DNA of 64,000 nt from Mycetocola manganoxydans (GTDB taxonomy: Bacteria > Actinomycetota > Actinomycetes > Actinomycetales > Microbacteriaceae): assembly GCF_003667545.1 (NCBI RefSeq), contig NZ_RCUV01000013.1:1-64000 (forward strand), written 5' to 3'. The first letter of the stretch is position 1, and each line of letters starts with the position of its first letter. The position numbers and the translations under genes were made by a program. Under the pieces are notes generated by a model that was given only the letters and a program-made list of their open reading frames with translations, did not search any database and was not told where the DNA came from. Of the stretch, positions 23,223 to 32,570 are shown one piece after another.

Positions 23223-24461
23223 ATGACCAATAGTGTTCCCCCGGCGCTCGCGAGGCGAATCGCGCTCGCGGCGCAAGGCTTCGGCACGCCGCGGTACGAC
23301 AAGCCGGGGACTCGCCAGTTGAACGCGCTCATCGACCGGCTGGGTGTTTTGCAGATCGACTCGGTCAACGTCTTCGAGCGCAGCCACTACCTCCCCGTCT
23401 TCGCACGGCTCGGTGCGTACGACAAGGCGGCCCTCGACCAGCTCACCTTCGCGCAGTCCGGTCGGTACGTCGAATACTGGGGTCACGAGGCGACGATCAT
23501 GCCCCGCGAGAGCTGGCCGTTGTTCCGTTGGCGAATGGAGGCCTACCGGCAGAAAAGCCTGGGCGATGCCCAGAGCTGGGCGAACTCGAACGAACCGTTC
23601 CTGCAGTGGTTGCGTGAGGAGCTGGCAGCAAACGGCCCGATGCCGGCGAGCGCCATCGAGCACGACCAGAACAAGAGAGTGGGCCCGTGGTGGGGCTGGT
23701 CGGACGTCAAGATCGGGTTGGAGACGCTGTTCCGCTGGGGCGAGATCGTCTCCGCCGGCCGGTCAGGTTTCGAACGGCGCTACGCCCTGCCGGAGCAGGT
23801 GCTGCCGAGCGACGTGATCGACCGGCAGATCGCCCGCCCGGACGCTGTGCGCGAGCTGGTCCGCCGGGCTGCCGTCGCATCGGGAATCGGCACGCTCGAC
23901 GACCTGGCCGATTACTACCGGCTGTCGACCGCGGACACCGTGATCGCCGTGCGTGAGCTGGAGGACGCCGGGGAGCTTCTGCCCGTGACGGTGGACGGGT
24001 GGAAGCGCGGCTCACGGTCGAGGGAGGCGTGGATGCACCGCAACGCCCGCCGCCCGCGCCGGATCGAGGCATCCGCCCTGCTCTCCCCGTTCGACCCGGT
24101 CGTCTGGGCACGAGATCGCGCTCTTCGGCTGTTCGACTTCCACTACCGGATCGAGATCTACACCCCCAAACACAAGCGGATACACGGGTACTACGTGCTT
24201 CCGGTTCTCCTCGATGACCACCTTTCGGCGCGACTCGACCTCAAGAATGACCGGGCAGCCGACACCCTGCGGGTTCAGGCCGCGTGGCTGGAGCCGGGAG
24301 CACCCCCGGACGCTGCGGAACGGGTCGCGGGCCTCGTCCGAGAGGCTGCGGCCTGGCAGCAGAACGAGAACATTTCGATATCCGGCCGTGGGACCCTCGC
24401 GCGTGAGCTCGCCGGCGCTCTGGGAGTGATACCGGACGCCGATGGGGAGAACTACCCATAG
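23223..24461 (+). CDS. YcaQ/AlkX-type winged-helix DNA glycosylase
   Basis: 412 residues of the HTH_42 (DUF1006) family. The catalytic-type Q-phi-D motif is Gln44-Ile-Asp46 in LGVLQIDSV. Other family marks are YVEYWGHEATIMP near residue 80, RRPRRIEASALLSPFDPVVWARDR near 275-300 (given by ends), and IEIYTPKHKRIHGYYVLPVL. Members such as E. coli YcaQ unhook nitrogen-mustard interstrand crosslinks. It is monocistronic and divergent from the transporter gene. Confidence 0.88.
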   Translation: MTNSVPPALARRIALAAQGFGTPRYDKPGTRQLNALIDRLGVLQIDSVNVFERSHYLPVFARLGAYDKAALDQLTFAQSGRYVEYWGHEATIMPRESWPLFRWRMEAYRQKSLGDAQSWANSNEPFLQWLREELAANGPMPASAIEHDQNKRVGPWWGWSDVKIGLETLFRWGEIVSAGRSGFERRYALPEQVLPSDVIDRQIARPDAVRELVRRAAVASGIGTLDDLADYYRLSTADTVIAVRELEDAGELLPVTVDGWKRGSRSREAWMHRNARRPRRIEASALLSPFDPVVWARDRALRLFDFHYRIEIYTPKHKRIHGYYVLPVLLDDHLSARLDLKNDRAADTLRVQAAWLEPGAPPDAAERVAGLVREAAAWQQNENISISGRGTLARELAGALGVIPDADGENYP

Positions 24462-24553
24462 ATCCGCGCGTTTCCGGGCTTCCAGCACCCACGGACGGGG
24501 GGCGTTCGATGCTAAGTTTGCTTCGATCACGCTCGATGAAGGGGACTTTTTAC

Positions 24554-26002
24554 ATGGCCACGGACGATAAGACACCAGACCCGAACAACCCGGAGGGAAC
24601 CGTGCCTGACGCCGGTTCCGCCGAAACGGCGCAGCCGGGCTCGCCGGACCAGCAGGCGTACACCCAGGGTGCTGCATACGCACAGGGCGCGTATGTTCAG
24701 GACCCGAATGCGGCACAGCACCAGAACCCGTACGGACAGGCTCCCGCGCAGAACCCGTACAGCCAGGGCCAGCCGCAGGCGGGCGACAACCAGGGCGCCC
24801 AGGCGGCCGGCGCATACACGCAAGGTGCATACACACAGGGTGCATACACTCCCGGCGCCCAGCAGTTCGGCCACAATCAGGCGTCACAGCCCGGCGCGTA
24901 CACGCAGGGCGCGCAGCAGCAGCCGGGCGCTTACAACCAGGGTGGGCAGCCGGCTGGCTACCCTCAGGGCGCAACGCCCGCCGGTTACCCGCCTGCGGCC
25001 CCGCGGACCCCGATGGACCCGAAGAAGAAGAAGAAAATCATTCTGATCTCGGCGATCGCCGCCGGTCTGGTTCTCCTTCTCATCATCGGCTCGATCGTCA
25101 TCAACGTGGTCGGCAGCACCCAGTACGGCCCCGAGGCCAAGGTCAAGGCCTACCTCAGCGCCATCAGCAAGGGAAACGCCTCCGAGGCCAACAAGCTCGT
25201 CGAGCCAGGTGTAGGCAAGGATGGCGGCGCCCTCCTGACCAACGACGTTCTCAAGGAGTCGAAGGCTCTCATGAAGAACGCGAAGGTCACCGACGTTCAG
25301 ACCCGAGGCGACGCCGCACGCGTCGAGATTTCGTACAGCATCGACGGAACGGTGTACGACGGCGCGATCGACCTGTCGAAGGACGGCAAGCAGGCCGTCT
25401 TCTTCGACAACTGGAAGATCGACAAGCCGCTGCTCGCCGCGGTCTATGTCTACTCCAACCAGGGCACCACGGTGTCGATCAACGGCACGGATGTCGACTT
25501 CGGCAAGGAATACGAAATGGCTGCCTACCCGGCTGCCTACGAGGTCGGTGCACCGAAGAGCGACTTCTTCGAAGCCGAGGCGCAGACGTTCATCGCGGCG
25601 ACGGGTTCCAAGGCGAGCTACGAATCCGTCGAACTGGAAATGACGCCGACTGATGCCCTCACCGAGAGCATCCAGAAGCAGGTCAACGCGTTCCTCGACA
25701 CCTGCGCCAAGGAAACCACCCCGAACCCCGAGGACTGCAACCTTCGCAGCAACTACTACATCAACTTCAGCGGCGAGCCGAAGTTCGCGTACAAGGTCGT
25801 CAAGTACCCCGTGATCACCCTGAACGACACCGGCACCCGGTTCGACGCGGAAGACGGACAGGTCTCGGCGACGGCGACCGGTGAACTCTCCTACCCGGGG
25901 GGCCAGGGAACTGGCACCTACACCTGGGACGACTGGGGAATCTCCGGAAACATCGTCATCGACGGTGACAAGGCCACGGTCGAAGACCTCAGCGGTTACT
26001 AG
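24554..26002 (+). CDS. Membrane-anchored protein with Tyr-Gln-Gly repeats
   Basis: 482 residues from ATG 24554 (AAGGGGA upstream). Residues 1-150 are a disordered cytoplasmic region with repeated AYTQG/AYAQG and YGQ units, rich in Gln, Pro and Gly. KKKKKI then precedes one transmembrane helix near 160-182. The exported part (190-482) resembles DUF4878/TcaA-like envelope proteins: an AKVKAYLSAISKGNASEANKLV-type helical segment and beta-rich domains with one Cys pair near residue 390. Function unknown; perhaps linked to cell-wall stress sensing. A strong hairpin follows. Confidence 0.75.
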   Translation: MATDDKTPDPNNPEGTVPDAGSAETAQPGSPDQQAYTQGAAYAQGAYVQDPNAAQHQNPYGQAPAQNPYSQGQPQAGDNQGAQAAGAYTQGAYTQGAYTPGAQQFGHNQASQPGAYTQGAQQQPGAYNQGGQPAGYPQGATPAGYPPAAPRTPMDPKKKKKIILISAIAAGLVLLLIIGSIVINVVGSTQYGPEAKVKAYLSAISKGNASEANKLVEPGVGKDGGALLTNDVLKESKALMKNAKVTDVQTRGDAARVEISYSIDGTVYDGAIDLSKDGKQAVFFDNWKIDKPLLAAVYVYSNQGTTVSINGTDVDFGKEYEMAAYPAAYEVGAPKSDFFEAEAQTFIAATGSKASYESVELEMTPTDALTESIQKQVNAFLDTCAKETTPNPEDCNLRSNYYINFSGEPKFAYKVVKYPVITLNDTGTRFDAEDGQVSATATGELSYPGGQGTGTYTWDDWGISGNIVIDGDKATVEDLSGY

Positions 26003-26035
26003 ACCTTGACGTCCCTGCCCCATCGGCAGGACCTG

Positions 26036-26071
26036 AGAAGCGGAGTGGGCCTCACGGCCTGCTCCGCTTCT
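26036..26071 (+). terminator. Hairpin terminator
   Basis: A 10-bp stem, AGAAGCGGAG paired with CTCCGCTTCT, with internal pairing of GGGCC and GGCCT, followed by GCGTTTC. It lies between two convergent genes (24554-26002 and htpX) and may stop both. Confidence 0.7.
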
Positions 26072-26086
26072 GCGTTTCACGCCGGG

Positions 26087-26968
26087 TCAGAACCCGCCAC
26101 CGATCTTGCGGAGCCGGGCAACGCGCTCCTCGATCGGCGGGTGCGTCGCGAAGAGGCGGGCGACGGCACCCGGCTTGAGCGGATCGGCGATCCACAGGTG
26201 GGCCATCGACGAGTTCTGCCTCCGCATCGGCCGGCCGTAAGCCTGCAGTTTCAGGAGGGCGCTGGCCAGAGCATCCGGATGCCGTGTGGTCATGGCACCC
26301 GTGGCATCCGCGAGGTATTCACGCTGGCGCGAGACGGCAAGCTGAACCATGCTGGCGAGCAGAGGGGCGACCACCATTGCGACGAGACCGAAGACGAGGA
26401 TGATGGGGTTCCCGCCGTTGTTGTTGCGGTTTCCGCCACCAAACCAGGCCAGGCGGAGGAACATGTCCGCGAGGAAGCCGACCGCGACGACGAGCCCGAA
26501 GACGATCATCGACACCCGGATGTCGTAGTTGCGTACGTGACCCATCTCGTGGGCCATTACTCCCTCGAGTTCAGAGTCGGTGAGGATCTCGAGCAGTCCC
26601 GTCGTCGCGGCAACGGAGGCGTGCTGTGGGTCACGCCCTGTGGCGAACGCGTTGGGCGCCGGGTCGTCGATGAGGTAGACCTTCGGCATCGGCATGCCCG
26701 TCGTGATGGCGAGGTTCTCGACCACGCGATACAGACGTGGGTTGTCGCGTTTCTCGATCTCACGTCCGCCGCTGACGGCCAGGGTCTGGCTCGAGGCGAA
26801 GTAGTACTGGAAGATCGCGTACACGGTCGCGCCGACAATGGTGAAGATGACGATCGTCGGGCTGTTGTAGATGTACCCGGCCAGGGCTCCGAGCCCTCCG
26901 ATGATGAGCAGGAAGAACGCGATGATGAGCACCGTGTTGACTTTGTTCCTGCGGATGGCCCTGTACAT
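26087..26968 (-). CDS. htpX: HtpX-type membrane zinc metalloprotease
   Basis: 293 residues of peptidase family M48. Two N-terminal transmembrane segments (about 12-32 and 37-58), the zinc-binding HEMGH near residue 140 with the third ligand Glu in REYLADATGA near 218, and further helices at 155-175 and 185-210. HtpX degrades misfolded membrane proteins with the catalytic site in the cytosol. It is downstream of lemA on the same strand, a conserved lemA-htpX pairing. Confidence 0.92.
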   Translation of the reverse strand: MYRAIRRNKVNTVLIIAFFLLIIGGLGALAGYIYNSPTIVIFTIVGATVYAIFQYYFASSQTLAVSGGREIEKRDNPRLYRVVENLAITTGMPMPKVYLIDDPAPNAFATGRDPQHASVAATTGLLEILTDSELEGVMAHEMGHVRNYDIRVSMIVFGLVVAVGFLADMFLRLAWFGGGNRNNNGGNPIILVFGLVAMVVAPLLASMVQLAVSRQREYLADATGAMTTRHPDALASALLKLQAYGRPMRRQNSSMAHLWIADPLKPGAVARLFATHPPIEERVARLRKIGGGF

Positions 26969-26995
26969 TCAGCGTCCTTTCGGGAGAGACAGCAA

Positions 26996-27026
26996 AGGCT
27001 CGGGCGCAGCCAGCGCGCCCGAGCCT
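26996..27026 (-). terminator. Hairpin between lemA and htpX
   Basis: A 12-bp stem, AGGCTCGGGCGC paired with GCGCCCGAGCCT, with a 7-base loop, in the 70-base gap between lemA and htpX. There is no T-run on the minus strand. It probably attenuates read-through or protects the lemA mRNA end rather than separating the operon fully. Confidence 0.55.
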
Positions 27027-27038
27027 CTCACGGATGTT

Positions 27039-27605
27039 TTAGAACTGCACGCGGGGTGGTTCAGCGATCGCCGCGTTGTCGGTGACCTCGAAGAAGTCGC
27101 GCTCGCTGAAACCGAGGTTCTTCGCGATGAGGTTGTTGGGGAACACCTTGATCTTGGTGTTGAGTTCACGGACGCCACCGTTGTAGAAGCGGCGTGATGC
27201 CTGGATCTTGTCTTCGGTGTCGACGAGTTCGCCCTGCAGCTGGAGGTAGTTCTGGCTCGCCTGCAGCTGCGGGTACGCCTCGGCGACGGCGAAGATCGAC
27301 TTGAGCGCCTGCTGCATGTGGTTTTCGGCAGCTGATGCTTCAGCCGGGCCCTGTGCCCCGAGGGTTTCAGCACGCGCACGGGTCACATTCTCGAACACTG
27401 CCCGTTCGTGGGCCGCATAGCCCTTGACCGATTCGATGAGGTTCGGGATCAGGTCAGCCCGTCGTTTGAGCTGCACGGTGATGTCGCTCCACGCCTCATC
27501 CACACGCACGTTGAGCGAGACCAGGGAGTTGTACGTCACCCAGAAGTAGATACCGACGATGACCGCCAGTGCGACGATGATGAGTACCGGAATGAGCCAT
27601 TCCAT
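27039..27605 (-). CDS. lemA: LemA family membrane protein
   Basis: 188 residues. One N-terminal transmembrane helix (about 4-22) with a very short outside end, then a cytoplasmic four-helix bundle. The family signature is present: YNSLVSLNVRVDEAWSDI and RRADLIPNLIESVKGYA (residues 25-62), and QNYLQLQGELVDTEDKI near 130. LemA proteins are membrane-scaffold-like and commonly adjoin HtpX, as here. Function is not defined. Confidence 0.92.
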   Translation of the reverse strand: MEWLIPVLIIVALAVIVGIYFWVTYNSLVSLNVRVDEAWSDITVQLKRRADLIPNLIESVKGYAAHERAVFENVTRARAETLGAQGPAEASAAENHMQQALKSIFAVAEAYPQLQASQNYLQLQGELVDTEDKIQASRRFYNGGVRELNTKIKVFPNNLIAKNLGFSERDFFEVTDNAAIAEPPRVQF

Positions 27606-27717
27606 TGCGAGAGCTCCCTATGTTTGCGTGCTGTGCGTGCGGTTGAACAGATTCAGTCTACAAGTGAGCAGAGTCGACCTCCCGTGGGCCGCCGCTCTCT
27701 CAGGGCAAATCCTCGGC

Positions 27718-29031
27718 TCAGGCTCCGAGAACGCGATTCAGGTACGGATTCGTGAGCAGCCGGCGCGGGTCGAGCCGCTCGCGGGCCGCGAGGAAGTCGT
27801 CGAAGCGAGGGTACAGTCCCCCGAGCGACGCGGCATCCAGCGTGTGCATCTTGCCCCAGTGCGGCCGGCCTCCGAGGCCGAGGAGGATCTCCTCCACCGC
27901 CTGGAAGTAGCGAGCAGGGTTCTCGTGCACGTAGCGATGAACGGCGATGTATCCCGTTGCTCGCTCATACGCCGTCGAGAGCCACAGGTCATCTGCCGCG
28001 GTGAACCGGACCTCGATCGGGAAACTGATCCGCCAGCGCTTCTTCGCGATCAAAGCCTCGATCTCGCGCACGGCCGTTGCGACGTTCTCGGCTGGAAGGG
28101 CGTACTCCATCTCGCGGAAGCGAACCGTGCGTTTCGTCGTGAAGACCCGGTGGGAGATGTCCGTGAAGCTGCGGTTGCCGGTCAGCTTCTCGGCCATCCG
28201 ATTCACCGGAGGGATCAGCGGAGGCAGGAGGGTTCCGGCGAAACAGGTCGCCCGGTAAAGGCCGTTGGCGAGAAGAGTGTCGTCGACCCAGCGTTTGAGG
28301 ACGGGTAACGGTTTACGCCGCGAAGTCAGCGGCAGCCGGGTATTGGTCTTGGTGAGGGCCGTCGACGTGTGCGGGAACCAGAAGAACTCGAAATGATCGA
28401 CGGATGCCGCGCGCTCCGCCACCGTGTCGAGAACGTCCTCGAGGGGCGCGGCCCGCTCCTCCGCCTGGATCAGGAACCGGGGAACACACGCGAGGGTGAC
28501 CTCCGCGATGATCCCGAGCGCCCCGAGACCCAGCGCAACAGCAGGAAGTAGCTCGGAATTGTCGTCTTCGTCGATGCGCATCATTTCGCCGTCGCCGGTG
28601 ATCAGCGTGACACCGCGCACCTGAGTGGCCAGTCCCCCGAAGGTTGACCCAGTGCCGTGAGTGCCGGTTGAGATGGCACCAGCGATGCTCTGCCGGTCGA
28701 TGTCGCCGAGGTTCGTCATGGCGAGCCCGTATGGTGCGAGCAGCCGGGGGATCTCGTGAAGGCGGGTGCCGGCGTAGAACGACGCCCGTCCGTCCGCTGT
28801 GGGGCGGCCGATCATCCCGGAGAGATCATCGAGCGCGAGTTGCACACCGGTCGTGACGGCGATTCCGGTGAACGAATGCCCTGCACCGACCGCCTTGATC
28901 GGGATGCCGGACCCCGCGGCCGCGCGGACAGCGCGCTGAACCGCCGCCGTCGATCGTGGACGTTCAACCCTGAGCGGGGTTGCGTGCTCGGTTCGTGCCC
29001 AGTTGCGCCAGACCGCGCCGGTCGCTGTCAC
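27718..29031 (-). CDS. FAD-linked aldonolactone oxidase
   Basis: 437 residues. The N-terminal FAD_binding_4 domain includes GSGIPIKAVGAGHSFTG near residue 40; the His in GHSF is the position of covalent flavin attachment in some family members. The C-terminal D-arabinono-1,4-lactone oxidase (ALO) domain ends with HWGKMHTL-like GRPHWGKMHT near residue 398 and RLDPRRLLTNPYL. Members oxidise L-gulono-, L-galactono- or xylitol-type substrates. GTG 29031 overlaps the stop of the upstream PLP enzyme (GTGA), so the two are co-translated. Confidence 0.87.
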   Translation of the reverse strand: MTATGAVWRNWARTEHATPLRVERPRSTAAVQRAVRAAAGSGIPIKAVGAGHSFTGIAVTTGVQLALDDLSGMIGRPTADGRASFYAGTRLHEIPRLLAPYGLAMTNLGDIDRQSIAGAISTGTHGTGSTFGGLATQVRGVTLITGDGEMMRIDEDDNSELLPAVALGLGALGIIAEVTLACVPRFLIQAEERAAPLEDVLDTVAERAASVDHFEFFWFPHTSTALTKTNTRLPLTSRRKPLPVLKRWVDDTLLANGLYRATCFAGTLLPPLIPPVNRMAEKLTGNRSFTDISHRVFTTKRTVRFREMEYALPAENVATAVREIEALIAKKRWRISFPIEVRFTAADDLWLSTAYERATGYIAVHRYVHENPARYFQAVEEILLGLGGRPHWGKMHTLDAASLGGLYPRFDDFLAARERLDPRRLLTNPYLNRVLGA

Positions 29032-30278
29032 AGAAATGCCTTTCCTTCACCGCGGTAGGTGGTCAGCCGGTCGACGACACGGTCACCGTCCACCACCACG
29101 AACTCGTTGATACGTTCACTCAGTTCACCGGACTTCGCGTGTCGAAGCCAGACCCGGTCTCCCGGTCTGAGCGTTTCAGCTCCGCTTCCGTGCACCGGTG
29201 TCTGTACTTCACCCGCCATCTCGCGTCTCACGAAATGGAGGTTCGCCGGCCAAGCGAGTTGCGGCATCCGGTCGTCGCCTGGAGGTCCGGATGCGACCCA
29301 TCCCCCGCCGAGAATGACGGCCATCGTCGGTGTCGGTTTCCGAACGACGGACAGGGCGAATGATGCCGCAGGAGCGGGGTGGAACGAACGGTACAGGTCG
29401 AACAGGTGCCCACCGAGGATCCCGCTGCCTGCGGCGACCTCGGTGATCGAGTCATCCTGGGAGGTCGTCTCGAGCGAACCCGTCCCGCCGCCATTGACGA
29501 ATTCCAGTTCGGCGACGTTCCGCACGCTGGCAACCGCGAGGCCCCGGCGTTCAGTCAGTTCGGGCACCGACCGGCGTTTGATCCAGCTCTTGGACTTCGA
29601 CCAGGTTCCCGTCGGGCTGTCGCGGTCGCCGAGTCCGGCGATCTGCGCCTCATAGGCCATCATCCCGACAAGCCGGAAACCCGGCCGCCTCTCGATCGTT
29701 CGCGCGAACGCAGCAGCATCTTCCGGCGTGCGAAGTGGCGAGCGCCACACGCCGACGTGCCCGACCGGCACTCTCGAACTCCAGGAAACATCGAGTTCGA
29801 GACACGGGCGCAGCACCTCCCGCTGCTGAGGCGCGATACAGGCGTCGATGAAGTCGAGGTGCTCCAACGAGTCGACCATGAGGGTGACCCGCGCTGCGGC
29901 GACCGGATCCGACGCGAGCCGGCGGAGAGCGGCGGCATCGGCCGTCGGGTAGCCGACGACGACGTCGTCCACCGTCTCAGCGAGCCAGAGCGCCTCGGGA
30001 AGCGTGAAGGCGAGGACGCCCGCATATCCTTCGGTGGCGAGCAACGATTCGGTCAGCCCGCGGATACGGATCGATTTGCTCGCGACTCGGATCGGCTTTC
30101 CAGCCGCACGACGGACGAGGTCGTGGGTGTTGAAACGCAGGGCTCCGAGTTCGAGGACACCGAGCGGGCTCTCGAGGCCCTCGGTGGCCGTTGCGAGCGA
30201 TCCCCAGTAACGTGCCGGGTCGAGCCACGGAGCAGGAGTCTGGTCGGCAGTACCGACAGCAGAGAGCGTGACCGCCAT
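29028..30278 (-). CDS. Alanine racemase N-domain (D-threonine aldolase-like) PLP enzyme
   Basis: 416 residues from ATG 30278, supported by GAGAGGAGTT; a longer frame to 31028 is antisense to another gene. The fold type III PLP lysine is in IRVASKSIRI near residue 65. Other landmarks: ELDVSWSSRVPVGHVGVW near 165, NGGGTGSLE near 265, and the C-terminal D-serine-dehydratase-like domain with LRPGDRVWLRHAKSGELSE near 375. It likely handles a D-amino acid or a beta-hydroxy amino acid; the substrate is unclear. Coupled to the aldonolactone oxidase. Confidence 0.83.
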   Translation of the reverse strand: MAVTLSAVGTADQTPAPWLDPARYWGSLATATEGLESPLGVLELGALRFNTHDLVRRAAGKPIRVASKSIRIRGLTESLLATEGYAGVLAFTLPEALWLAETVDDVVVGYPTADAAALRRLASDPVAAARVTLMVDSLEHLDFIDACIAPQQREVLRPCLELDVSWSSRVPVGHVGVWRSPLRTPEDAAAFARTIERRPGFRLVGMMAYEAQIAGLGDRDSPTGTWSKSKSWIKRRSVPELTERRGLAVASVRNVAELEFVNGGGTGSLETTSQDDSITEVAAGSGILGGHLFDLYRSFHPAPAASFALSVVRKPTPTMAVILGGGWVASGPPGDDRMPQLAWPANLHFVRREMAGEVQTPVHGSGAETLRPGDRVWLRHAKSGELSERINEFVVVDGDRVVDRLTTYRGEGKAFL

Positions 30279-30410
30279 CGGAACTCCTCTCGTCGCTCTC
30301 CACGTTAGCGGTTCCCGCTGGCCCGAAACCGGCTCGGACGGCTGTGAAAGACCCCCAAACGGGCGTGGCGGTTTGACTTCGGTCGAGGCGCCATCGTAAA
30401 TGGAAAGACG

Positions 30411-32525
30411 GTGGGGATTCTCAGTTCTGCGCGACACATGGGGGGCCGGTCGGCGCTGCTGACCCGGCGACGCTCGCGCGCGCTCGCGGCCCTCGCCGCT
30501 GCATCCGTTGCGGTTCTGCTCTCCCTCGCCCTTCCGACCGCCGCGGACGCCGAACCGGAGACCCCTCCGCCGTCGCTTGTCGCACCGGGCCCGACGATCA
30601 CCTCCCCTGCCAGCGGCGAGTTCCTCGGTTCGGCGAGCGCCGTGATCACAGGCACCAAGTCGGCGGGATCCGAAGTGCAGGTTCTCGCGGGGGCCTCGCG
30701 CGTGAACGTCTGCACGGTGAGGGGAGAACGCACGACATTCTCGTGCTCCGTTTCCCGGCTGCCGAGCGGCCCCGGCATTCCCCTCGTTGCCGTCCAACTG
30801 CTCGACGGAGAGGACGACCTGCAGTCCGAACCGGTAATCCTCGACATTCTCGCCCCTCCCGCGATCAGCGGGAGCGACGGGATGCTGACAAACGGCTTCA
30901 TGCAGGGCCGCGGCTATCCGAATGCGACCATCACCCTGACGGTCGGGGGCTCGAGCTGGACCTTCCCCGCCGGTCCGGACGGAAACTGGGCCTACGTCAT
31001 TCCGCGTTCGATCGGCAGCGGAACCCACACCGTTTCAGCCACCCAATTCACGACGTTCAGCGCTCCGAATTCATCCGACCCCAGTGCCCCACTTCCCATT
31101 CGTCTCGACGCGGAGCCACCGAAAGCGCCGACCATGACCACTCCGCGCGGCGGAAGCACCATCCCGGCGACGGGCGCCGTGTACTCGGGTACCGGCGAGA
31201 ACGGCTCCACCGTCGAGGTGTTCGCGGTGACGTCAGCCGGGCGCGACCTTCAATTGTGCTCCACCGCTGTCTCCGGGGGCGCCTGGAGCTGCTCGGGCTC
31301 GACCCTGCCGCCTGGTTCGGCCAGGATCACGGCGTTCCAGACGGATGCTGCCGGTAACGTCGGCCCCGGCAGCGCTCCGCGCGCCCTGACAGTCACCGCG
31401 CCGCCCACCACGAGCCCCGATCCTGCTCCCTCCACGGACGCCGGCGACGGGGCAACAGCGACTCCCGCCGCCCCTGCCAATCCTCCGGCGGCGTCGCCCG
31501 AACCGAGCGAGACCACCCCGGCTGTGCCGGATGCCACCACCCCTCCCCCCGCGGCAGGTCCCTGGGAGGCCGTGACTCCGTTCACCACCGGAGTGCCATC
31601 CGCTCTCGGCGCAGGCGAGTTGTCCTGGTTGCGTGCCCTCGTGCTCGCCGTGCTTGCCGTGCTCTTACTGCTCGTTCCCGCCCGGATGCTCGCCACCACC
31701 GTCGGCGCCCGCCGTGTCGCGGCTTCGCCCCTCAGCGTCACCGGACGCAACCGCGTCGCAACGCATGACGACCCGGCTCCGATGGCGTCAGCGCCGGGAG
31801 CGGTGACCACGGCCATCCTGCTCGTCGTCATCGCAGGTGGCATCATCCTCTTCGCCAACCCGGTCCACGGCCAGCCCGAATACCTGCGGGTCTTCCTGGC
31901 TTCGGTGATCGCTGCGGCGCTTCTCAACATCACCGGAACGCTGATTCCGAGGGCCGTCGCATCCCGACTGGGAATCGGCTCGGCAGAAATCCGTTTGTTC
32001 CCGCGTTTCCTCCTGTCCATCGCCGCTGTGGCACTCCTCTCACGCGTCCTCGACCTTCAGCCCGCGCTCCTGTTCGGGGTCGTCTTCACCGTCAGCGCTC
32101 TGGCCGGCACCCGGGCTGCCCGCGGTGCTCTCGCGGGCATCCGCATCGCCACCCTCTTCGTCTTCGGCTCGGTGGGGTGGCTGGCGTCAACGCTGCTCGG
32201 CGCACCTTCCGGGTTCGTCGACACGCTCCTCACCGAGGTCGCAAACATCGCCGCGGTGGCAGGAATCGGATCGGCCGCGATCCTGCTCATTCCGCTCGGG
32301 AAGCTCGACGGCCGCGCCCTGCTTGTCTGGTCCCGACCGATCTGGTTCGCGACGGCGTTCGTCGTCCTCACCGTCTTGTTCGCTCTCCTCGCACCCGTGG
32401 TCGATGTCTGGCAGACCAATGGGGCAGTGCTCATCGGCTTCCTCATCGTCCTCGCATTCGGAGCGCTTGGGTTGTCCCTGTGGATCTGGCGCCGGGTCGT
32501 TCAGCCGTACCTCAACGCAGACTGA
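30411..32525 (+). CDS. Surface protein with Ig-like repeats and C-terminal membrane domain
   Basis: 704 residues (GTG at 30411, or ATG at 30438). A signal peptide covers about residues 12-47 (Ala/Leu-rich, then TAADAEP). Three Ig-like repeats follow (55-325), two with paired Cys residues (VCTVRG...FSCSVS, and LCSTAVSGGAWSC). Residues 330-385 are a Pro/Thr/Ala-rich linker. The rest contains about eight transmembrane helices. Such a fusion of adhesin-like repeats with a polytopic membrane domain is unusual in form; no transporter or enzyme motif is visible. Confidence 0.7.
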   Translation: MGILSSARHMGGRSALLTRRRSRALAALAAASVAVLLSLALPTAADAEPETPPPSLVAPGPTITSPASGEFLGSASAVITGTKSAGSEVQVLAGASRVNVCTVRGERTTFSCSVSRLPSGPGIPLVAVQLLDGEDDLQSEPVILDILAPPAISGSDGMLTNGFMQGRGYPNATITLTVGGSSWTFPAGPDGNWAYVIPRSIGSGTHTVSATQFTTFSAPNSSDPSAPLPIRLDAEPPKAPTMTTPRGGSTIPATGAVYSGTGENGSTVEVFAVTSAGRDLQLCSTAVSGGAWSCSGSTLPPGSARITAFQTDAAGNVGPGSAPRALTVTAPPTTSPDPAPSTDAGDGATATPAAPANPPAASPEPSETTPAVPDATTPPPAAGPWEAVTPFTTGVPSALGAGELSWLRALVLAVLAVLLLLVPARMLATTVGARRVAASPLSVTGRNRVATHDDPAPMASAPGAVTTAILLVVIAGGIILFANPVHGQPEYLRVFLASVIAAALLNITGTLIPRAVASRLGIGSAEIRLFPRFLLSIAAVALLSRVLDLQPALLFGVVFTVSALAGTRAARGALAGIRIATLFVFGSVGWLASTLLGAPSGFVDTLLTEVANIAAVAGIGSAAILLIPLGKLDGRALLVWSRPIWFATAFVVLTVLFALLAPVVDVWQTNGAVLIGFLIVLAFGALGLSLWIWRRVVQPYLNAD

Positions 32526-32570
32526 GTCCACCGGTCAGCCGGTGTCGGTAGTTGCCGGAAGAATGGTGGG

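Noticed and set aside
29028-31028. Extended 666-codon version of the racemase-like gene
   Set aside because: The extra 250 N-terminal codons are antisense to the 30411 gene. The ATG at 30278 has a strong ribosome-binding site.
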